Source: Hippophae tibetana
Taxonomy: Eukaryota; Streptophyta; Magnoliopsida; Rosales; Elaeagnaceae
NCBI GenBank assembly: GCA_037013495.1
Contig: CM072801.1
Location: 16,979,501-17,043,500 of the forward strand
Reading direction: 5' to 3'
DNA length: 64,000 nucleotides
In this document: positions 22,736 to 36,400 of the stretch, in pieces
Position numbering within the stretch: position 1 is the first letter of the stretch
Layout: every line of letters begins with the position of its first letter
Made by a program: the position numbers and the translations under genes
Notes under the pieces: model-generated
Told to the model about the DNA's origin: nothing
Database searches by the model: none
The model's input: only the letters and a program-made list of their open reading frames with translations

Positions 22736-25395
22736 CTATTTGTGCAAGGTTAGGTTGAGTCATTAAGGAGTTTATATCCCCTTACGTTGGTAATGTACTA
22801 AGTTGTAGACACTTTAAATTGGTATTAGAGCTAATGCATCCTTTTAGGCTTAACTATTTTGGTGTTGATTCTGTTAACTCACTTAGTTATATACACATTT
22901 TCACTCTAATGAAGTCAAAAAATGGGGCTAATATGGGTAGACTTCCAATTTTCAATAGGCTAAGTTATGCCTATTAGAAATCTCAAATGAAAGCTCTTTG
23001 TAATCCCAAGGTGATCATGTTTGGCTTCTTATTGCAAATGACTAGACTTACCCAACTAAAATCCTACCCGATAATAATGTGATTCCTAAACCAATGATAG
23101 GGTGGACAAAGGAAGAAAGCATGGAATCTGAGTGGAATAGTAAGGGTTTATATGCTATTATTATGGTTATCTTTCTTGATGAGTACAAAAGAAAATATAG
23201 TTATACTACCTCCAAACAAGCATGAGACATTCTAGAGGCAACTCATGAAGAAACTTTTGTTATAAAGAAATCCAAAATTCTAATTTTGAACTATGTATCA
23301 TACAAGCAGATGAAACCTTTGACAATTCTATGCATATTTTTCCAATATTGTTAACTCTTCTTACAACTTGGGTAGATCTATTAGTGAGGAAAAATAGATT
23401 GAGAAAATCATCACTAGCCTCCATGTTGGTTTCATGTCAAAGTCACCATGCTTGAGTCCATGTACAAGCCTGGTGAACTTACTATTAATGAGTTAATTGG
23501 TGATTTACAAGTCTTCAAACTTTATCACTTGTTGCCCAAACAAAGTCAAAATTCTACTAAGAAGGGAAAGAATTTGGTGCTCAAGATTTCCCAAGAAAGT
23601 GGTCATAGTATTGGCACAAATACCACTTCTTGTTGAGTATGAAATAACCTTTTATGCTCATAGATTTACCATATTCTTTAGAAAGAATAAACCAACATTT
23701 GGGTTTACTAAAGAGATATATCTAGTTCCAAACCCTCAAATTCTACTAAAGTTGATGAAGACTCAGAAATAAATCTAAGAAGCAAGCAAAGAACACTTAA
23801 ATAAAATCATATGATTCAAATGTGGGAAGCCATGTCACATTGTTGTAAGGTGTTTTAAAAAAATCACATGAACAAATGTACTATGAAAGCTAAGGGGACT
23901 GCTTCGAAGAGTACTAATAGTGATGATGAGGATAACATTAATTTCTTGACCTTCTTTGCCTCTAGTAGCGTCATTGATCCTCCAACTACTACCTCATAAG
24001 TTCAAGAGGTAATTGTTAAAGATGATGATGATGATGATGATGAGCTACTTAATTTCTTCAATGCTCTTCTAATGGAGTATATCAAGTCTGAAAAGGATAA
24101 GAGAAAGGCTATAGAGAGCCTTAATGAAAATGAACGATATCAACATGTTGAAGAAAACTCTAAAGGAAAGGAAGTCCTTTATTAAGGGACAATAACATGA
24201 TCTCATTACAATGTTTGAGTTCATTCAATAGAGATATGATGGTTTATTGATAAAGTTTATTACAAATCATAAGGAAGTTAAAAAGCTTGAGGAATAGATG
24301 AAAAATACCTACTTCAGGTAAAACTGCACAGTTATTTGTTAGTCTTAATCCTTCTTCTAATTAGAGTATTGAGATTAAAAAATTGAAGAAGTATACTATA
24401 GTTCTTCAGAGTGCAAAGGAATCTTTCACTTACTCACTTACTAAAATGGAATATAAGGTTGAACAATTAAATGAGAAAGTTGAATTTATGAACAATTCTA
24501 CAGTGTATCTTGAAAACTTTCTTAATGAAAAGGAAGAGTTGATTAAAGCTTTGAAATACAAGCTTCGTATCAGTGAGAAAAAACTATCTCATTCTACCTC
24601 TGGTGTCAATAAAAATATGATTAGGTCAAAGAAGTTAAATGAAATCCTCAATAATAGAAAGATGTTCAGAGACAAATGTGGCATTGATTATGATGAAAGG
24701 ATTTATACCTCAATAATGGGTACTACTAAGTTTGTAAAGTCAACCAATCAAGATTCAAAGTTGAAGTCTAGTGCTACGGACCCAAAAAGTAAGTCGGTTG
24801 TGTTATTTTAGCTTTTTTCCTCTAGCAAGATTAACCATTCATCTAAGGCTAACACTTATCATCCCTCCAATAGTGGTTTACCGCCTTTACCTGTTATCAT
24901 TCTAACTCATCACCACTGTGATGAGTTTGGGCATTTAAGACCATAGTGTGGAAAATTAACCTATCATCTTCGTGTGAAAGTTAATATGAGTGTTTCCTCT
25001 TCTTTTCTTCTACATACTACTCCTTAGAGTCAAGGACCTTGTTTTTCCAACTCTACTATTAGTACTTGTTATTGTTGTGGCACTATTGACCATATTACTA
25101 GGTAGTGTCCTACATTTGTGAGGAGTACATCTTGGAGTCATCTACCTTAAAAGGTTTGCTTTGCGAGACTTACATGGATGACTTGATTGAATTTTTTTAA
25201 AAAACAATAAAAAAAACTAATCATGAGTCATATATACACCTAATGCTTATATGAGTCCGAGACTATTTTTTATTATCGTTTTTCCTCATAACTTCTTTAA
25301 ATGGAGGGATATAGTTTGTTGTTTGTGAGAGTTAGGGTTGAGTTTATTAAAAAGTCTTTATCTCTTTATCTTGGTAATGTATCGGGCCATAGAAT
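22736..25395 (+). mobile_element. Gag-only Ty1/copia-type fossil with short terminal direct repeats
   Basis: A direct repeat pair frames the region: about 22736-22810 and about 25318-25395 share TTGTG ... GTTGAG ... TTGGTAATGTA. The left copy is followed by ATTGGTATTAGAGC, like a tRNA-Met primer-binding site, and the right copy is preceded by the purine tract AATGGAGGGATATA. Between them on the plus strand are pieces of a UBN2-type gag (LTINELIGDLQVFK near 23470, a zinc-knuckle remnant near 23815) and a coiled-coil, Glu/Lys-rich tail (about 24380-24800). No pol domain is recognised. The element is broken, with many breaks, and the strong divergence of the end repeats makes it old. Confidence 0.65.
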
Positions 25396-25870
25396 CTTTC
25401 ATAACTGACAAGTCAAAAGGCCATTGGAGCATTTATTAGAGCATTCGAGATCAATTCAGATTCCATTTGCAATGTTTCGCTTACTTAGCCTTTTATTATT
25501 CTATCTCATTTGAAGAACCGAGCTGATAAAGTAGGGAGACTTAATGTTTGAGCATAAGTTACAACCTAATACCCAGCCTTTATAATGCCAGAGCCTTGGA
25601 TTATGCTCACATCTTAAACCTAAATATTCAAAGCAACCTCACCATCTAAAGCACAAGAAGTTCGATCATCAAATCGGTTTTACAATGTGGTCGTGCTTAT
25701 AATAGTTTATATTTTTACTATTGTAACCTTCTTACACACAAAATGTATTCATATGTAATCAATACGTGTATATATAATATCATATATATATATATATATA
25801 TATACATACATTAAATCAGACACATTTACTTTTATTTTACAACATCTCTTTAATTTCTCTCTCTAAATTG
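25396..25870 (+). repeat. LTR-like stretch related to 43650-44080
   Basis: It shares with 43650-44080, in the same order, GGATGTTTGA-like, TTCGATCATCAAATCGG-like, TATGTAATCAANACGTGTATAT, a (TA)n tract and a terminal CTTTCTCTCTCTA pyrimidine run. The order (TA-rich core, then a CT leader) resembles the U3-R part of an LTR. Both copies are old and diverged. Confidence 0.45.
25781..25804. repeat. (TA)n microsatellite
   Basis: About twelve TA units within the LTR-like stretch. Confidence 0.9.
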
Positions 25871-27829
25871 AATTGGACAAAAATTAGTATTAATTAATAT
25901 CATGATATATTTATTGTTAATATTGATATTTTTATAACTCTTAGAATTTAGCCACCTACCAAAGTTTTTTTAAGTATTTATGTATAGTTGCATTGTATGT
26001 AAATTTATATATTAATCTTCATTTCTTATTATCTATTTTTATTTTTATTAAGAGTTGTGTTATATATATTTATATTTTATAAATAAATATTCCATTTATA
26101 TTTTTTATCATTATATTTGTACATAAATATGACATTTAAATTATACAATTAACATAATTATTGTATTATTGTATTATTTTAATATTATCAAAATTTTAAA
26201 AATTATCTTCATAATTTAACAATAATTTTCATAGATTTTCATTAAAAAAAATTAAATATTCATAGCAAATATCTCTTGTATTTTTATAAAATTGAAGCAT
26301 TATTTCGTGCATGCTCTATAATTGACTTGCACGCATTAAACCTTTTCACCATTACACGCTACATATAATCATTTTGTAATTTTTTTCCCTACTAAATCAT
26401 ATATTCATTTTGTATAATTGCATCAAATAACTCTTAACTCACCTTAGGAAATTATTCACTACTATTAAAGCATTGCTGTTAGAATATGTTCTTAAAATTC
26501 AACTTATTTTATAGTTTATATGATTATATCAAATAATTTAACAACTCAATATATCATAGGAGTAATACATAATGCATAAACACACCTTCATTGAATTTTT
26601 AACAACCCCATCCACACCTCCATCTCCCCTTTTTTCCTCCGTACTTCTTTACTTTTCATTTCTCAAATTTTCACTTTATTTTATGTTTTTTATTATTACA
26701 TTTTCTTTTTTCAATTCTCGTGGATGTATAATCTGTCGGTGGAATTTCTATAAATATTACAAAATTTCAATCTAAAATATTACCTATATTAAAATAAGTA
26801 ACCTAACTTAATGTGGGATTTTATCTACCTTTATTTTAATAATCTCTTCTTTAAGCCATAAGGTACTCCCTTAAACATAAAGTATGGTTTACTTTGTTAT
26901 TATCATTGTGTCAAAAGGATACATTCTTTGGCACAATCCTTAGACTCTAAGATCATTTTATGGTAAATAGTAATCATGTCTCTTACATCTTAAGAGTTAT
27001 TGCGAGTTCTTTCGTAAAATCTTTGTCACAATCCTTAAACTCTAAGATCATTTTATGGTACATACTAATCATGTCTCCTACATCTTAAGAGTTGTTTGAG
27101 TTCTTTCGTAAAATTTGTCTAATTTATTTAGATATTTTTTCTTATTATCAAATTCAGTTGAGTTTATTTCGTTTGATTAGATTTGACACTAATATATAAA
27201 AATATGATATATGATTCCTTCGAAAATTGTCAAATAAATCTCATCTTCGAACACAAATCTTCACATAATTTGTGTGCATCTCCTCGAGTATTATGTGATT
27301 TCAAATAAAAAATGTAAATTTAATTAGGAGTATTTCAAACAATTATATACTCATTTTGATTGTTTTATTTTTGTGATATAAGATTCTTGATTGCATTTAA
27401 TCTGACGATTCTTTTTCCTAATATTTTGTGAGTAAAGATAAATAATTGTTTAAAGTAATTTTGATTTTGAGACTTGAGACCTGAGACCTGAGACCAAGGA
27501 AATTAAAGTAATTTGAACAGTTTTATATATAATTCATTTTCAACTAATTTTATTTAAAAAAAATCAATGTAAAAAATTGAACACTTAGTTCATATATTCG
27601 TAATTTTGGATTTAATTAGTATTATAATTTTATTGAATTCACATTAATTAATCATGGTTAATTTAAGTTCGTTGATTTATTCTAATAATTTAAAACAAAT
27701 ATTCAAATATTTAAAAAAAAGGTTCATTAATTAAACACTTGCCGCCATAGATAAGGAGGTGTCCATTTTGCACTGTCTATTACATCTTATTCTATTCCAA
27801 AAGTAAATACAACTGAGATTTTCTAGTAT
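25871..27829. other. AT-rich intergenic DNA
   Basis: No gene supported. It contains the 95-bp tandem duplication described separately and a short TGAGACC-unit repeat near 27470-27494. Confidence 0.55.
26926..27113. repeat. Tandem duplication, period 95 bp
   Basis: Copy 1 (26926-27020) and copy 2 (27021-27113) both run CTTTGGCACAATCCTT ... GAGTTCTTTCGTAAAAT with only a handful of differences, so the duplication is fairly recent. No coding frame or known family is recognised. Confidence 0.85.
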
Positions 27830-27834
27830 GTTTG

Positions 27835-28107
27835 TGTTGGCTCACTCACGGTATTGAGCAATAAATGATTAAAAAGAAATTAGGATGAGTTTATGCAAGA
27901 TTTGCTATACAAGTTTTCACATAAAGAACCCACAAACTTATTTAATAAATCATAGGCTATTTATAAGCCTTTTACAAAACAAACAGAACAACAAACTCTA
28001 CGTTATTTATTCCTAAAAACGGTGGTCAACAACTTAGACAGATTCAAATTCTAATCCCTAATATTTTGAGATAAGAACAAGAACATACAAAAATAACTAC
28101 CTTAACA
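27835..28107 (-). repeat. 3' LTR of the copia element
   Basis: 273 bp, TG...CA ends, preceded on the minus strand by the purine tract. It has a TATA-type segment (TATTTAATAAAT and AGGCTATTTATAAG) on the complementary strand. Confidence 0.95.
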
Positions 28108-31100
28108 TATCCTCCCTTAAACTGAATTGCAATAATGCAATCAGTTTATTCTAACTTTGAGCACATACCAAGCTTATCACGTAGTTTCAAGAACACCTCC
28201 AATTTGAGAGGCTTTGTCATAATGTCAAAAAGTTGTTCTTGTGAGCTGCAGTGCACTAGTTCTACAGTTCCCTCTTTTGTCAAGTCACGTAAAAAATGAA
28301 ATCTTACATCTATATGTTTGCTCCTCCTATGCATAACTGGATTCTTTGAAAGTTTTATGGCTGAGCTGTTATCACAGTAAATTGTTGTACATTTAGCTTG
28401 AGTATGTCCTAGTTTCTCAAGAACTCTTCTCAACCAAATTCCTTGACATACACAGTATGCTGCTGAAATGAATTCTGCCTCTGTAGTGGATAGAGTTACA
28501 ACTGATTGTTTTTTTGAAGACCATGAAACTACTCCAGTTCCAAGCATGAACGTGTATCCAGAAGTACTTTTCCTATCGTCAATGTCTCCTGCATAATCAC
28601 TATCAGTAAACCCCACCAATTCTTTTGTTCCACCCCTTCTATAGGCAATTCCCAATTCAGTTGATCCCTTTAGATATCTTATGACCCTTTTTGCAACTTG
28701 CAAATGCAATTCAGTAGGGTTTTCCATATATCTACTGATCAAACAAATAGAATACATCAGGTCTGGCCTTGTAGCAGTTAGGTACATGAGACTACCTATC
28801 ATTTGCTTATACATGGTTGTGTCTACAACAGCTTCTCCTTGATTCTTTGATACTCTAAACCCTGGAACAATTGGATTCTTTACTGAGTTGCTATTCAGCA
28901 TCCCAAACCTTTCCAATACTTCATGTGCATACTTCTTCTGATTAATAAATATTCCATGCTGATTTTGTATGACTTCTATACCAAGGAAATACTTCATTTT
29001 TCCAAGATCAGTCATGTCAAATTCCTTCCTCATTGATTCCTTAAATTTCACGAACATATTCTCATTGTTTCTAGTGAATATCAAATCATCTATGTAAAGA
29101 CTTACAATGAGGATCTTACCTTCTTCTTCAGTCTTTACAAACAATGTGTGCTCACAGTAGCATTTCTCAAAACCTTCTCTAATGAAGTACCCTTCAATTT
29201 TGCTATACCAAGCTCGGGGAGCTTGCTTGAGTCCGTATAAAGCTCTTTTAAGTTTGTAAACTTTGTGTTCTTCACCTTTTCTTTCAAACCCTTGTGGTTG
29301 ATCTATAAACACAGCCTCATTTAGTTCTCCATGCAAGAACACACTTTTCACGTCCATTTGATATACGCACCACCCCTTTTGTGCTGCAAGTGCAAGAATT
29401 ACTCTAATAGTATCCCATCTGGCCACAGGTGCGAACACCTCATTGTAGTCAATACCATGCTGTTGTGAATAGCCCTTTGCCACTAGACGAACTTTAAATT
29501 TTTCAACCTCACCCTTCTCATTAAACTTGGTTTTGTACACCCATTTCACCCCTATTTTCTTTACGCCTTCAGGTAATGTAGTTAAGATCCAGGTCTCATT
29601 ATCTTCAATAGCTTTGATCTCTAATTTCATGGCTTCTATCCACCTCTGGCTCTTAACAACTTCCTCAAAGGATACTGGATCTTCAGTGGCAGTGAACATT
29701 ATCAAGTTTGCAATGTCATCTTCTTCTGATAATCCTTCACATGTCACATAATCTTGCATCCAGGAAGGTTCTCTTATATTCTTCCCTTGAACTGGACTCA
29801 CAGAACCTTCTTCATCAGATGAATTTAAAGAACCTTCTTCGGGCAATTCACCAGGTGGTGAATTGATGCCTTCGTCTCCTTCAATTTGGTTTTCTTGATT
29901 CCTGATTTCTTCCTCATCTCTCCACTCTAGCACATCTGCTTTCATCTCATCAATGCTTCTTCTCCAATCCCATTTTTCATCTTCAGCAAACACCACATCC
30001 CTATTAGTTACTACCTTTTTTGAAACTGGGTTGTATAGTCTATAGGCTTTCGATTCCTCACTTACACCCAACATGACACATCTCTCACTCTTATCATCTA
30101 GTTTTGATCTTTGTTTGTCTGGAATATGAACATAAGCTACACATCCAAATATTCTGAAGTAATGCACCGTGGGTTTGTTACCAGTCCAGGCTTCTTCAGG
30201 TGTTACCTCCCTCATAACTGAAGTTGGACTCCGATTTAATATATGTATCGCCCATTTGATAGCTTCAGGCTAAAATTCCTTAGGGATTTGTTTCTCTGAT
30301 AGCATATTGCGTACCATATTCATGATTGTGCGATTTTTCCTTTCTGCCACCTCATTTTGTTGGGGTGTATAAGCAGTGGTGAGTTGCCTAGTTATTCCAT
30401 TTGTGCTACAAAACTGGTTAAATTCTAGGGAGATGAATTCTCCACCTCTGTCAATGCGTAGACAACAAATAGTATCACCAGTTTCCCTTTCAACTAATGC
30501 TTTGAACCTTTTAAATACATCAAATGCCTCAGATTTTTCTAACAGGAAATAAACCCAAGTCTTCCTACTATAATCATCAATGAAGTTGATCAAATACCTT
30601 TTGTGACTGTGTGATTCAGGCTTAATATGTCCACAAATATCAACATGAATCAATTGAAGACGTTGTGTGGCTCTCCACGTGCTTATTTTGGGAATTACTT
30701 CTCGATGTTGTTTTCCTACCATACAATTAGAGAACACCTTTGATGGTGCTATGAGAGTTGGTAGTCCTCTTACCATTTTCTTGTTGATAAGAGTTCTTAG
30801 TCCTTCGAAACTGAGATGTCCAAACCTACAGTGCCACATATGTGTATTATCTTCAGCCACAGTTTGAAAACATGTTGTGGTTTGGGGCATTACTGAAGCC
30901 AATATAATAAACATCCTATTTGTTGACATTCTAGATTACATGATTAATTCTCTTCTTGGATGATAGATATTGCATATCCCATTTTGAATTAGAATAGCGA
31001 GTCCCTTTTCTTGTAGTTGACCAACACTCAAGAGATTATTTTTTAACTCAGATGCAAAGTAAACATTAGTAATTACTTGAGTTGTGTTACCCACTTGAAG

Positions 31101-32266
31101 TCTGATATTTCCCTTCCCCATGACCATCATCTTTGAATTGTCTCCAAGCCTCACAGATTGCTTGAATCTTTCATCAAGGTCTGAGAAAAAATCCTTGGAA
31201 CCACACATGTGGTTGCTACACCCAGAATCTAGGAACCACACATTTTCTGTTGTTGATTGGTTCATCTTGACATATGACATTAGTAGCATCTCCTCGTCTC
31301 CTTCCAGCTCAACATAGTTTGCATCATTCCTCAAACTGGGACATTTATATTGAAAATGACCTAATTTGTGGCAATTGAAGCATTCTATAAGAGCTTTATT
31401 GAAGTGGTTCCTTCCCCTACCTCTACCTTTTCCTTTAAAGTTTCACGAGCTCTTCCTCTCCCTTCAAATTTGTAGTCATCCCTTCTTCTATCCCTTTATG
31501 TATCGATAATGTGTAAGAGTTGCTCTTCCTCTTTCTGTACATACATTCTCTGCTCGTGAACTAACAAACTACTCTGGAGTTCATCAATGGTCATAGTAGA
31601 GAGATCATTAGATTCTTCAATTGAGCACACAACATAATTGAACTTGAGAGTCATTGATCTCAAGATTTTTTCAATAATCACATTCTGCTCCATTTTTTCT
31701 CCATATGTCTTCATCTTATTTGCAATGGTCAGTGTTCTTGCGAAATATTCATTCACTTTTTCACATTCTTTCATGCCAAGAATCTCAAACTCCCTTCTCA
31801 AAGCCTGTAATTGAGCTCGTTTCACCTTCGTAGAGCCTTGATATTTTTGTCTCATCGAGTCCCAAATAGCCTTTGTTATCTCTTTGTTAAGAATGGTTTC
31901 AATAATGGTTCTATCTATAGCTTGGAATAGATAGTTTTTGACCTTTAGATCCTTCAATTTGAGACTTGCGAAGGTTTTTCGTTGTTCCTCTGTTGCTCCT
32001 TCTGCTACTATAGGTATTTCATTTTCTATCAGATCCCAATACTCTTTCGATCTAAGAAAATTCTCCATGAGCATAGCCCAGTGGTCATAATGACCATCAA
32101 ATCTTGGAATCGCCGGCTGAACAAAACTGGTGTTCTCCGTTGCCATAAATCCCTAACTTTCTTCTCTCCTTTTTTGTTTTCTCTATTCTCACTCCTTCGT
32201 TTCAACTATTAAGAAGAAACAAACAAAAATGAAATCAGATCCAGAGATGGTGGCTCTGATACCACT

Positions 32267-32538
32267 TGTTGGCTCACTCACAGTATTGAGCAATAAATGA
32301 CTAAAAAGAAATTAGGATGAGTTTCTGCAAGATTTACGATACAAGTTTTCAGAGAAAGAACCCACAAATTTATTTAATAAATCATAGGCTATTTATAAGC
32401 CTTTTACAAAGCAAACAGAACAACAAACTCTATGTTATTTATTCCTAAAAACGTGGTCAACAACTTAGATAGATTCAAATTCTAATCCTTAATATTTTGA
32501 GATAAGAACAAGAACATACAAAAATAACTACTTAACAG
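32267..32538 (-). repeat. 5' LTR of the copia element
   Basis: 272 bp, about 95 percent identical to the 3' LTR, followed on the minus strand by the initiator-tRNA-Met primer-binding site. Confidence 0.95.
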
Positions 32539-32929
32539 TTTGCTTCTATTTCAGTTTTATTTTTTAACAAGAAAAAGCGATTCTTTTTACTTTTACGTAT
32601 TATTATTACAATGTATATTGTTTTTATCTCAAAAATATTTTATTAATGAAATTAAGTGTAATTAATATTAGAATTAAAATATAAATTTTATATATTTTTA
32701 TTCTGAAAATAACAAAAATTATTGTGTTAATATTAATATTATTATTATTATTATTTTCGAACTATATTCCCTTGTTTCAACTGTTTGGGAATTTGGAGTT
32801 ATATAGTGTTTGGCTTAATTTGGTATTACTTCATAGAATTTGGAAGAAACTAAGTAAAAATTTAAAAATACTTCCAAAAACGGCAAAACCCACGTCTAAC
32901 CGTCTTCAAATCTCCAATGTCAATTTTAT

Positions 32930-33423
32930 GGTCCGCTTGAATGAGCTTTTTTTTTTAAAAGTGATTTTAAAAAGTTAGCGTGAAATGAAGTGGTGTACTT
33001 AAAACTCAAATATCATTAAAGTATATTACATAAAATTATAAAAAGTGATTTAAAATGATGCTTTAATAAATTAAATTAAGTGATAAAAGTATATTTCAAA
33101 TGTTTTCTCAAAGGAGTAAAGATTATGTGTTTATAATGTCATTCTTTTATCTAAGTAGTTTCAATAAAAATAGTTTAAAATAAATTGGTTTGATGAAAAG
33201 TGATTTTAAAAAATATATTTAAATATTTGTGATAAAAATATTATAAGTAAATTAGATTGATATTTTGATAATTATTTTAAGATTTGAACACAACTTCAAA
33301 ATACAAATATTACTTATTAAATTTTTTAAAGCATTTTTACCAAGATTGTAAAGCATACTTAAAAGTGCTTTAAATTATTTGAAAATAATTTCAACTAAAA
33401 TAATAAACCGATCCAAACGAACC
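32930..33423. mobile_element. hAT-like MITE, family A, copy 3
   Basis: The left tip GGTCCGCTTGAAT pairs with the right tip, whose reverse complement is GGTTCGTTTGGAT (10 of 13). All differences are transitions, as expected of old methylated copies. Internal words AAAAGTGATTTTAAA and AAAGTGCTTTAAA are shared with the copies at 8718-9000 and 11910-12345. The length of about 494 bp and lack of coding fit a non-autonomous element; no clear 8-bp target duplication was found. Confidence 0.5.
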
Positions 33424-36400
33424 CTTAATTTTCTTAAAATCATAAATAATATTTCTTAAAATTTGAAAACACTTTCTTATAAAAATTACCAATACTGTAA
33501 ATATTTAAAATCTTTTAAAACGAATCAAAAGAATAACTAGTTTCAAATGTGCACTTAGTGTGTCTGTCTCCATATTTACTACTACTAATAAGTTACGAAC
33601 ACATCAACAACAAAAAATTCAGTTTTTAAGTCATTTTACCAACCTCTTATGATACCTATGTTTTACGTGTATACAATAATAGTACATTAAAAGTGGAAAG
33701 AAAAACAAAATAGGACTCTATTGAAGATGCATGGCTTCCAATTTCATGAGGTACATAAAATGCATAATTAATTAGAGTTATAATTATTCATTATTTTGAA
33801 ATATTATGTATAATAATTAAAATTTTAAATTTAATAAAAATAATTAAGAAATATATAAAAAGGACCGTATCGGGACTTCATTGAGCCAAATTGAATAATA
33901 ACCCTTAATTAATAAAAAAAAAATATGAAACGCATGATCCAAGTGACTTATTTTTGAAGAATATGTTTTCACTACTTATTCCATTACGGTTCTTCTCATG
34001 TATGCACTTGTACCTTGAAGACAATGAAAGTAAATAATAATAATAATTATTATTATAAAATTTAAAAAATGTTATTAAAAAAATAATGAATTGTTAAGGA
34101 CATGGGTAGGTCATGTCAAAGTTTATAATTAATTAAAAGCTACTACTTAACTTAATTCGATGAGTTACTAATTAGTTAAAGAGTTAGCATCTGAATCAAA
34201 TGATATTAACCAATAAACTTACTTAATTATATTTTATTGTTGATTTACTTATACTTTATAGTAAATATGTGTTACTGCCTTACTTGCTTTTATAAATTAT
34301 TAATTAATTTTACCTTTTTTTAAAATTAATTTTAAAATAAAAATCATGGTATAATCTATATTATTCATTTAAATTATTATATGATTAAAATATTTGATTA
34401 TATCATTAGTTAATAATATTAGTGTTCAAATGTACCTCTGAATTAAATATGGATAATTGTGTCGTCGTTGAAAAGTAACAATTAGAGGTTGCAAAATAAG
34501 AATTGTGGTGAAGGTATCCCCATAATTAAAAATATTCGGATATCCTCTAAAATTTATTAAATTTTTTATAAAGTAAAGATATTGATAAAAAAAATATTAT
34601 TTTCAAAATATCTTTCACAATATTTAAATATTTTCATTATTTTTATGGAAATATTGAAAAAATTCAATTTTTTTATATTTTGTTTGATAGTTTCTTAAAA
34701 TATTGATTAAAATTTTAAAAATATGGAAAATATTGATGTAGATATATAGTGAAATATTGGTTTATTTTTACTTTTTAAAACAAAATTAAATATGTGCATG
34801 AAAAAAGCTAGAATATTTTTTTTGAATTTTTTATGATAATATATAAAAGTGAGCAAATAATCCGATCAATTTGTTTAAATTAAGAAATTCAATTCAATCT
34901 GTCATATTCCTATCGAATTGGTTTGATAAATTTTATATTTGGATTAAAAATTATACAATCTGTTCGGATTCAAATCAGATTTAGATTAATAGATTTTATA
35001 ATATGTTGTATTCTATTCGAATTGAATTACTATTAAATTATAAATAAATACATATTTTATTTTATATTATGTTATATTCAAATATTATACATAACATAAT
35101 TATGTTCTATTATTGTTTTAGCTTAAAAAATAAATATTTAAAATAATTTAATAATTTTACAGACATATTTCTTATTCTTTTGAATTTTTTATTTGTGGTT
35201 ATAAATAATAATATTTATTACAAAGATATAAATTTAAAATTTAAATTTATATATGTTGTGTTTTATATATGACATTCATAAATAAATTTTAGTATAAATA
35301 TATCCCTATTTGATACAAAAAATCTGATTTAGTCAGATACAAATTAATTCAGATTGATTATATCATCAGTTTGGATTTAGATTTAAAATCTTTAAATCCG
35401 TTTGTATCGACAAAAAATAGAAAAAAAATGATGTAATGCTAAAAGTGTTTTTATTTTCAAAAATATAAAAAACTGTGGATAACTATAGGTGAAAATATCA
35501 AGAATATTAGTTTTTATATAAATTATGTTATATTTCCCCAAATGTTAGTAAAAATATCACTAGTATCAATGAAAAATTTACAAAAAATTTAATTGTGGAA
35601 TTTTATTAATTTTTATATCAAAACATGTATGCATCATTTCTTATTTCTAATACATTATAGTTATTAATTTGTTATTATTTTTTCAAATATGAGTAAGGAT
35701 GTTACACGGATCTACTCAACACAACACAACATAATACGTTATGATATGTTAATCACTTAGTATGTCAATCTACCATTTTAGTACGACATATTAAGTGATT
35801 TTAAAAAAACAACACGGTATGACTTGTATTACATGGTTCGTAATGTGTCAAATTAGGTTAATAGGTCAGTTATTTTAAAATTAAAATATGTTAAAATTAA
35901 TATTAAATATATAAATGTAGGTGTATTTTGATATATATGTATTATAATTATAATTTGAGATGTTTGATTTTTGAAAGACTTAATTTTTATTAAAATAATA
36001 AATAAAAGGTTATAGGCCATCCATTAAGCACGATACAATAGGTTAAGCAAGCAAAACCCACGGGTTAAAAATTGAGTTATAGTATGACTCAGTGTTAACA
36101 AACATATTAATTAAATGGTTTGATAGAGTTGTATCGTGTCTGCCTTTTTTATACCTCAATATATGAATTTTAATATCTGTAATTAAAGATTCAAATACAC
36201 AATCAATATATTATTAACTTGAGTATGAAGCTAATGACTTTATTTATTATTTTATAATAAATATTTTTGGTATTACATAAATTGAATTGATCTAAAATTT
36301 TAATTATAAAAAATATGTTGGAAGGAATAACGGAACACATGTAACAATGGCATGACATGCTAACAATTATACCTAATTCATTATTACTTAGTGTTATTAT

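Larger units (their letters stand above)
27835..32538 (-). mobile_element. Ty1/copia LTR retrotransposon, nearly whole length, fossil
   Basis: LTRs are 27835-28107 (3') and 32267-32538 (5'), starting TGTTGGCTCACTCA and ending CTTAACA. The target duplication GTTTG is exact (27830-27834 and 32539-32543). The primer-binding site TGGTATCAGAGCC lies just inside the 5' LTR and the purine tract AAGGGAGGATA just before the 3' LTR. Parts on the minus strand, in copia order: UBN2 gag about 31.5-32.15 kb, CX2CX4HX4C zinc knuckle near 31.35 kb, protease with DSG about 31.25 kb, GAG-pre-integrase and integrase about 30.3-30.85 kb, RT with YIDD and RNase H with TEAEF about 28.15-30.2 kb. It looks complete in layout but broken, with only a few breaks. 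LTRs differ at about 5 percent of sites, suggesting a couple of million years under common plant rates. Confidence 0.95.

Noticed and set aside
23925-24060. A GATGATGATGAT run as a possible acidic repeat gene or CRISPR-like array
   Set aside because: It is a microsatellite within the gag region of the copia-type fossil, with no spacer structure.
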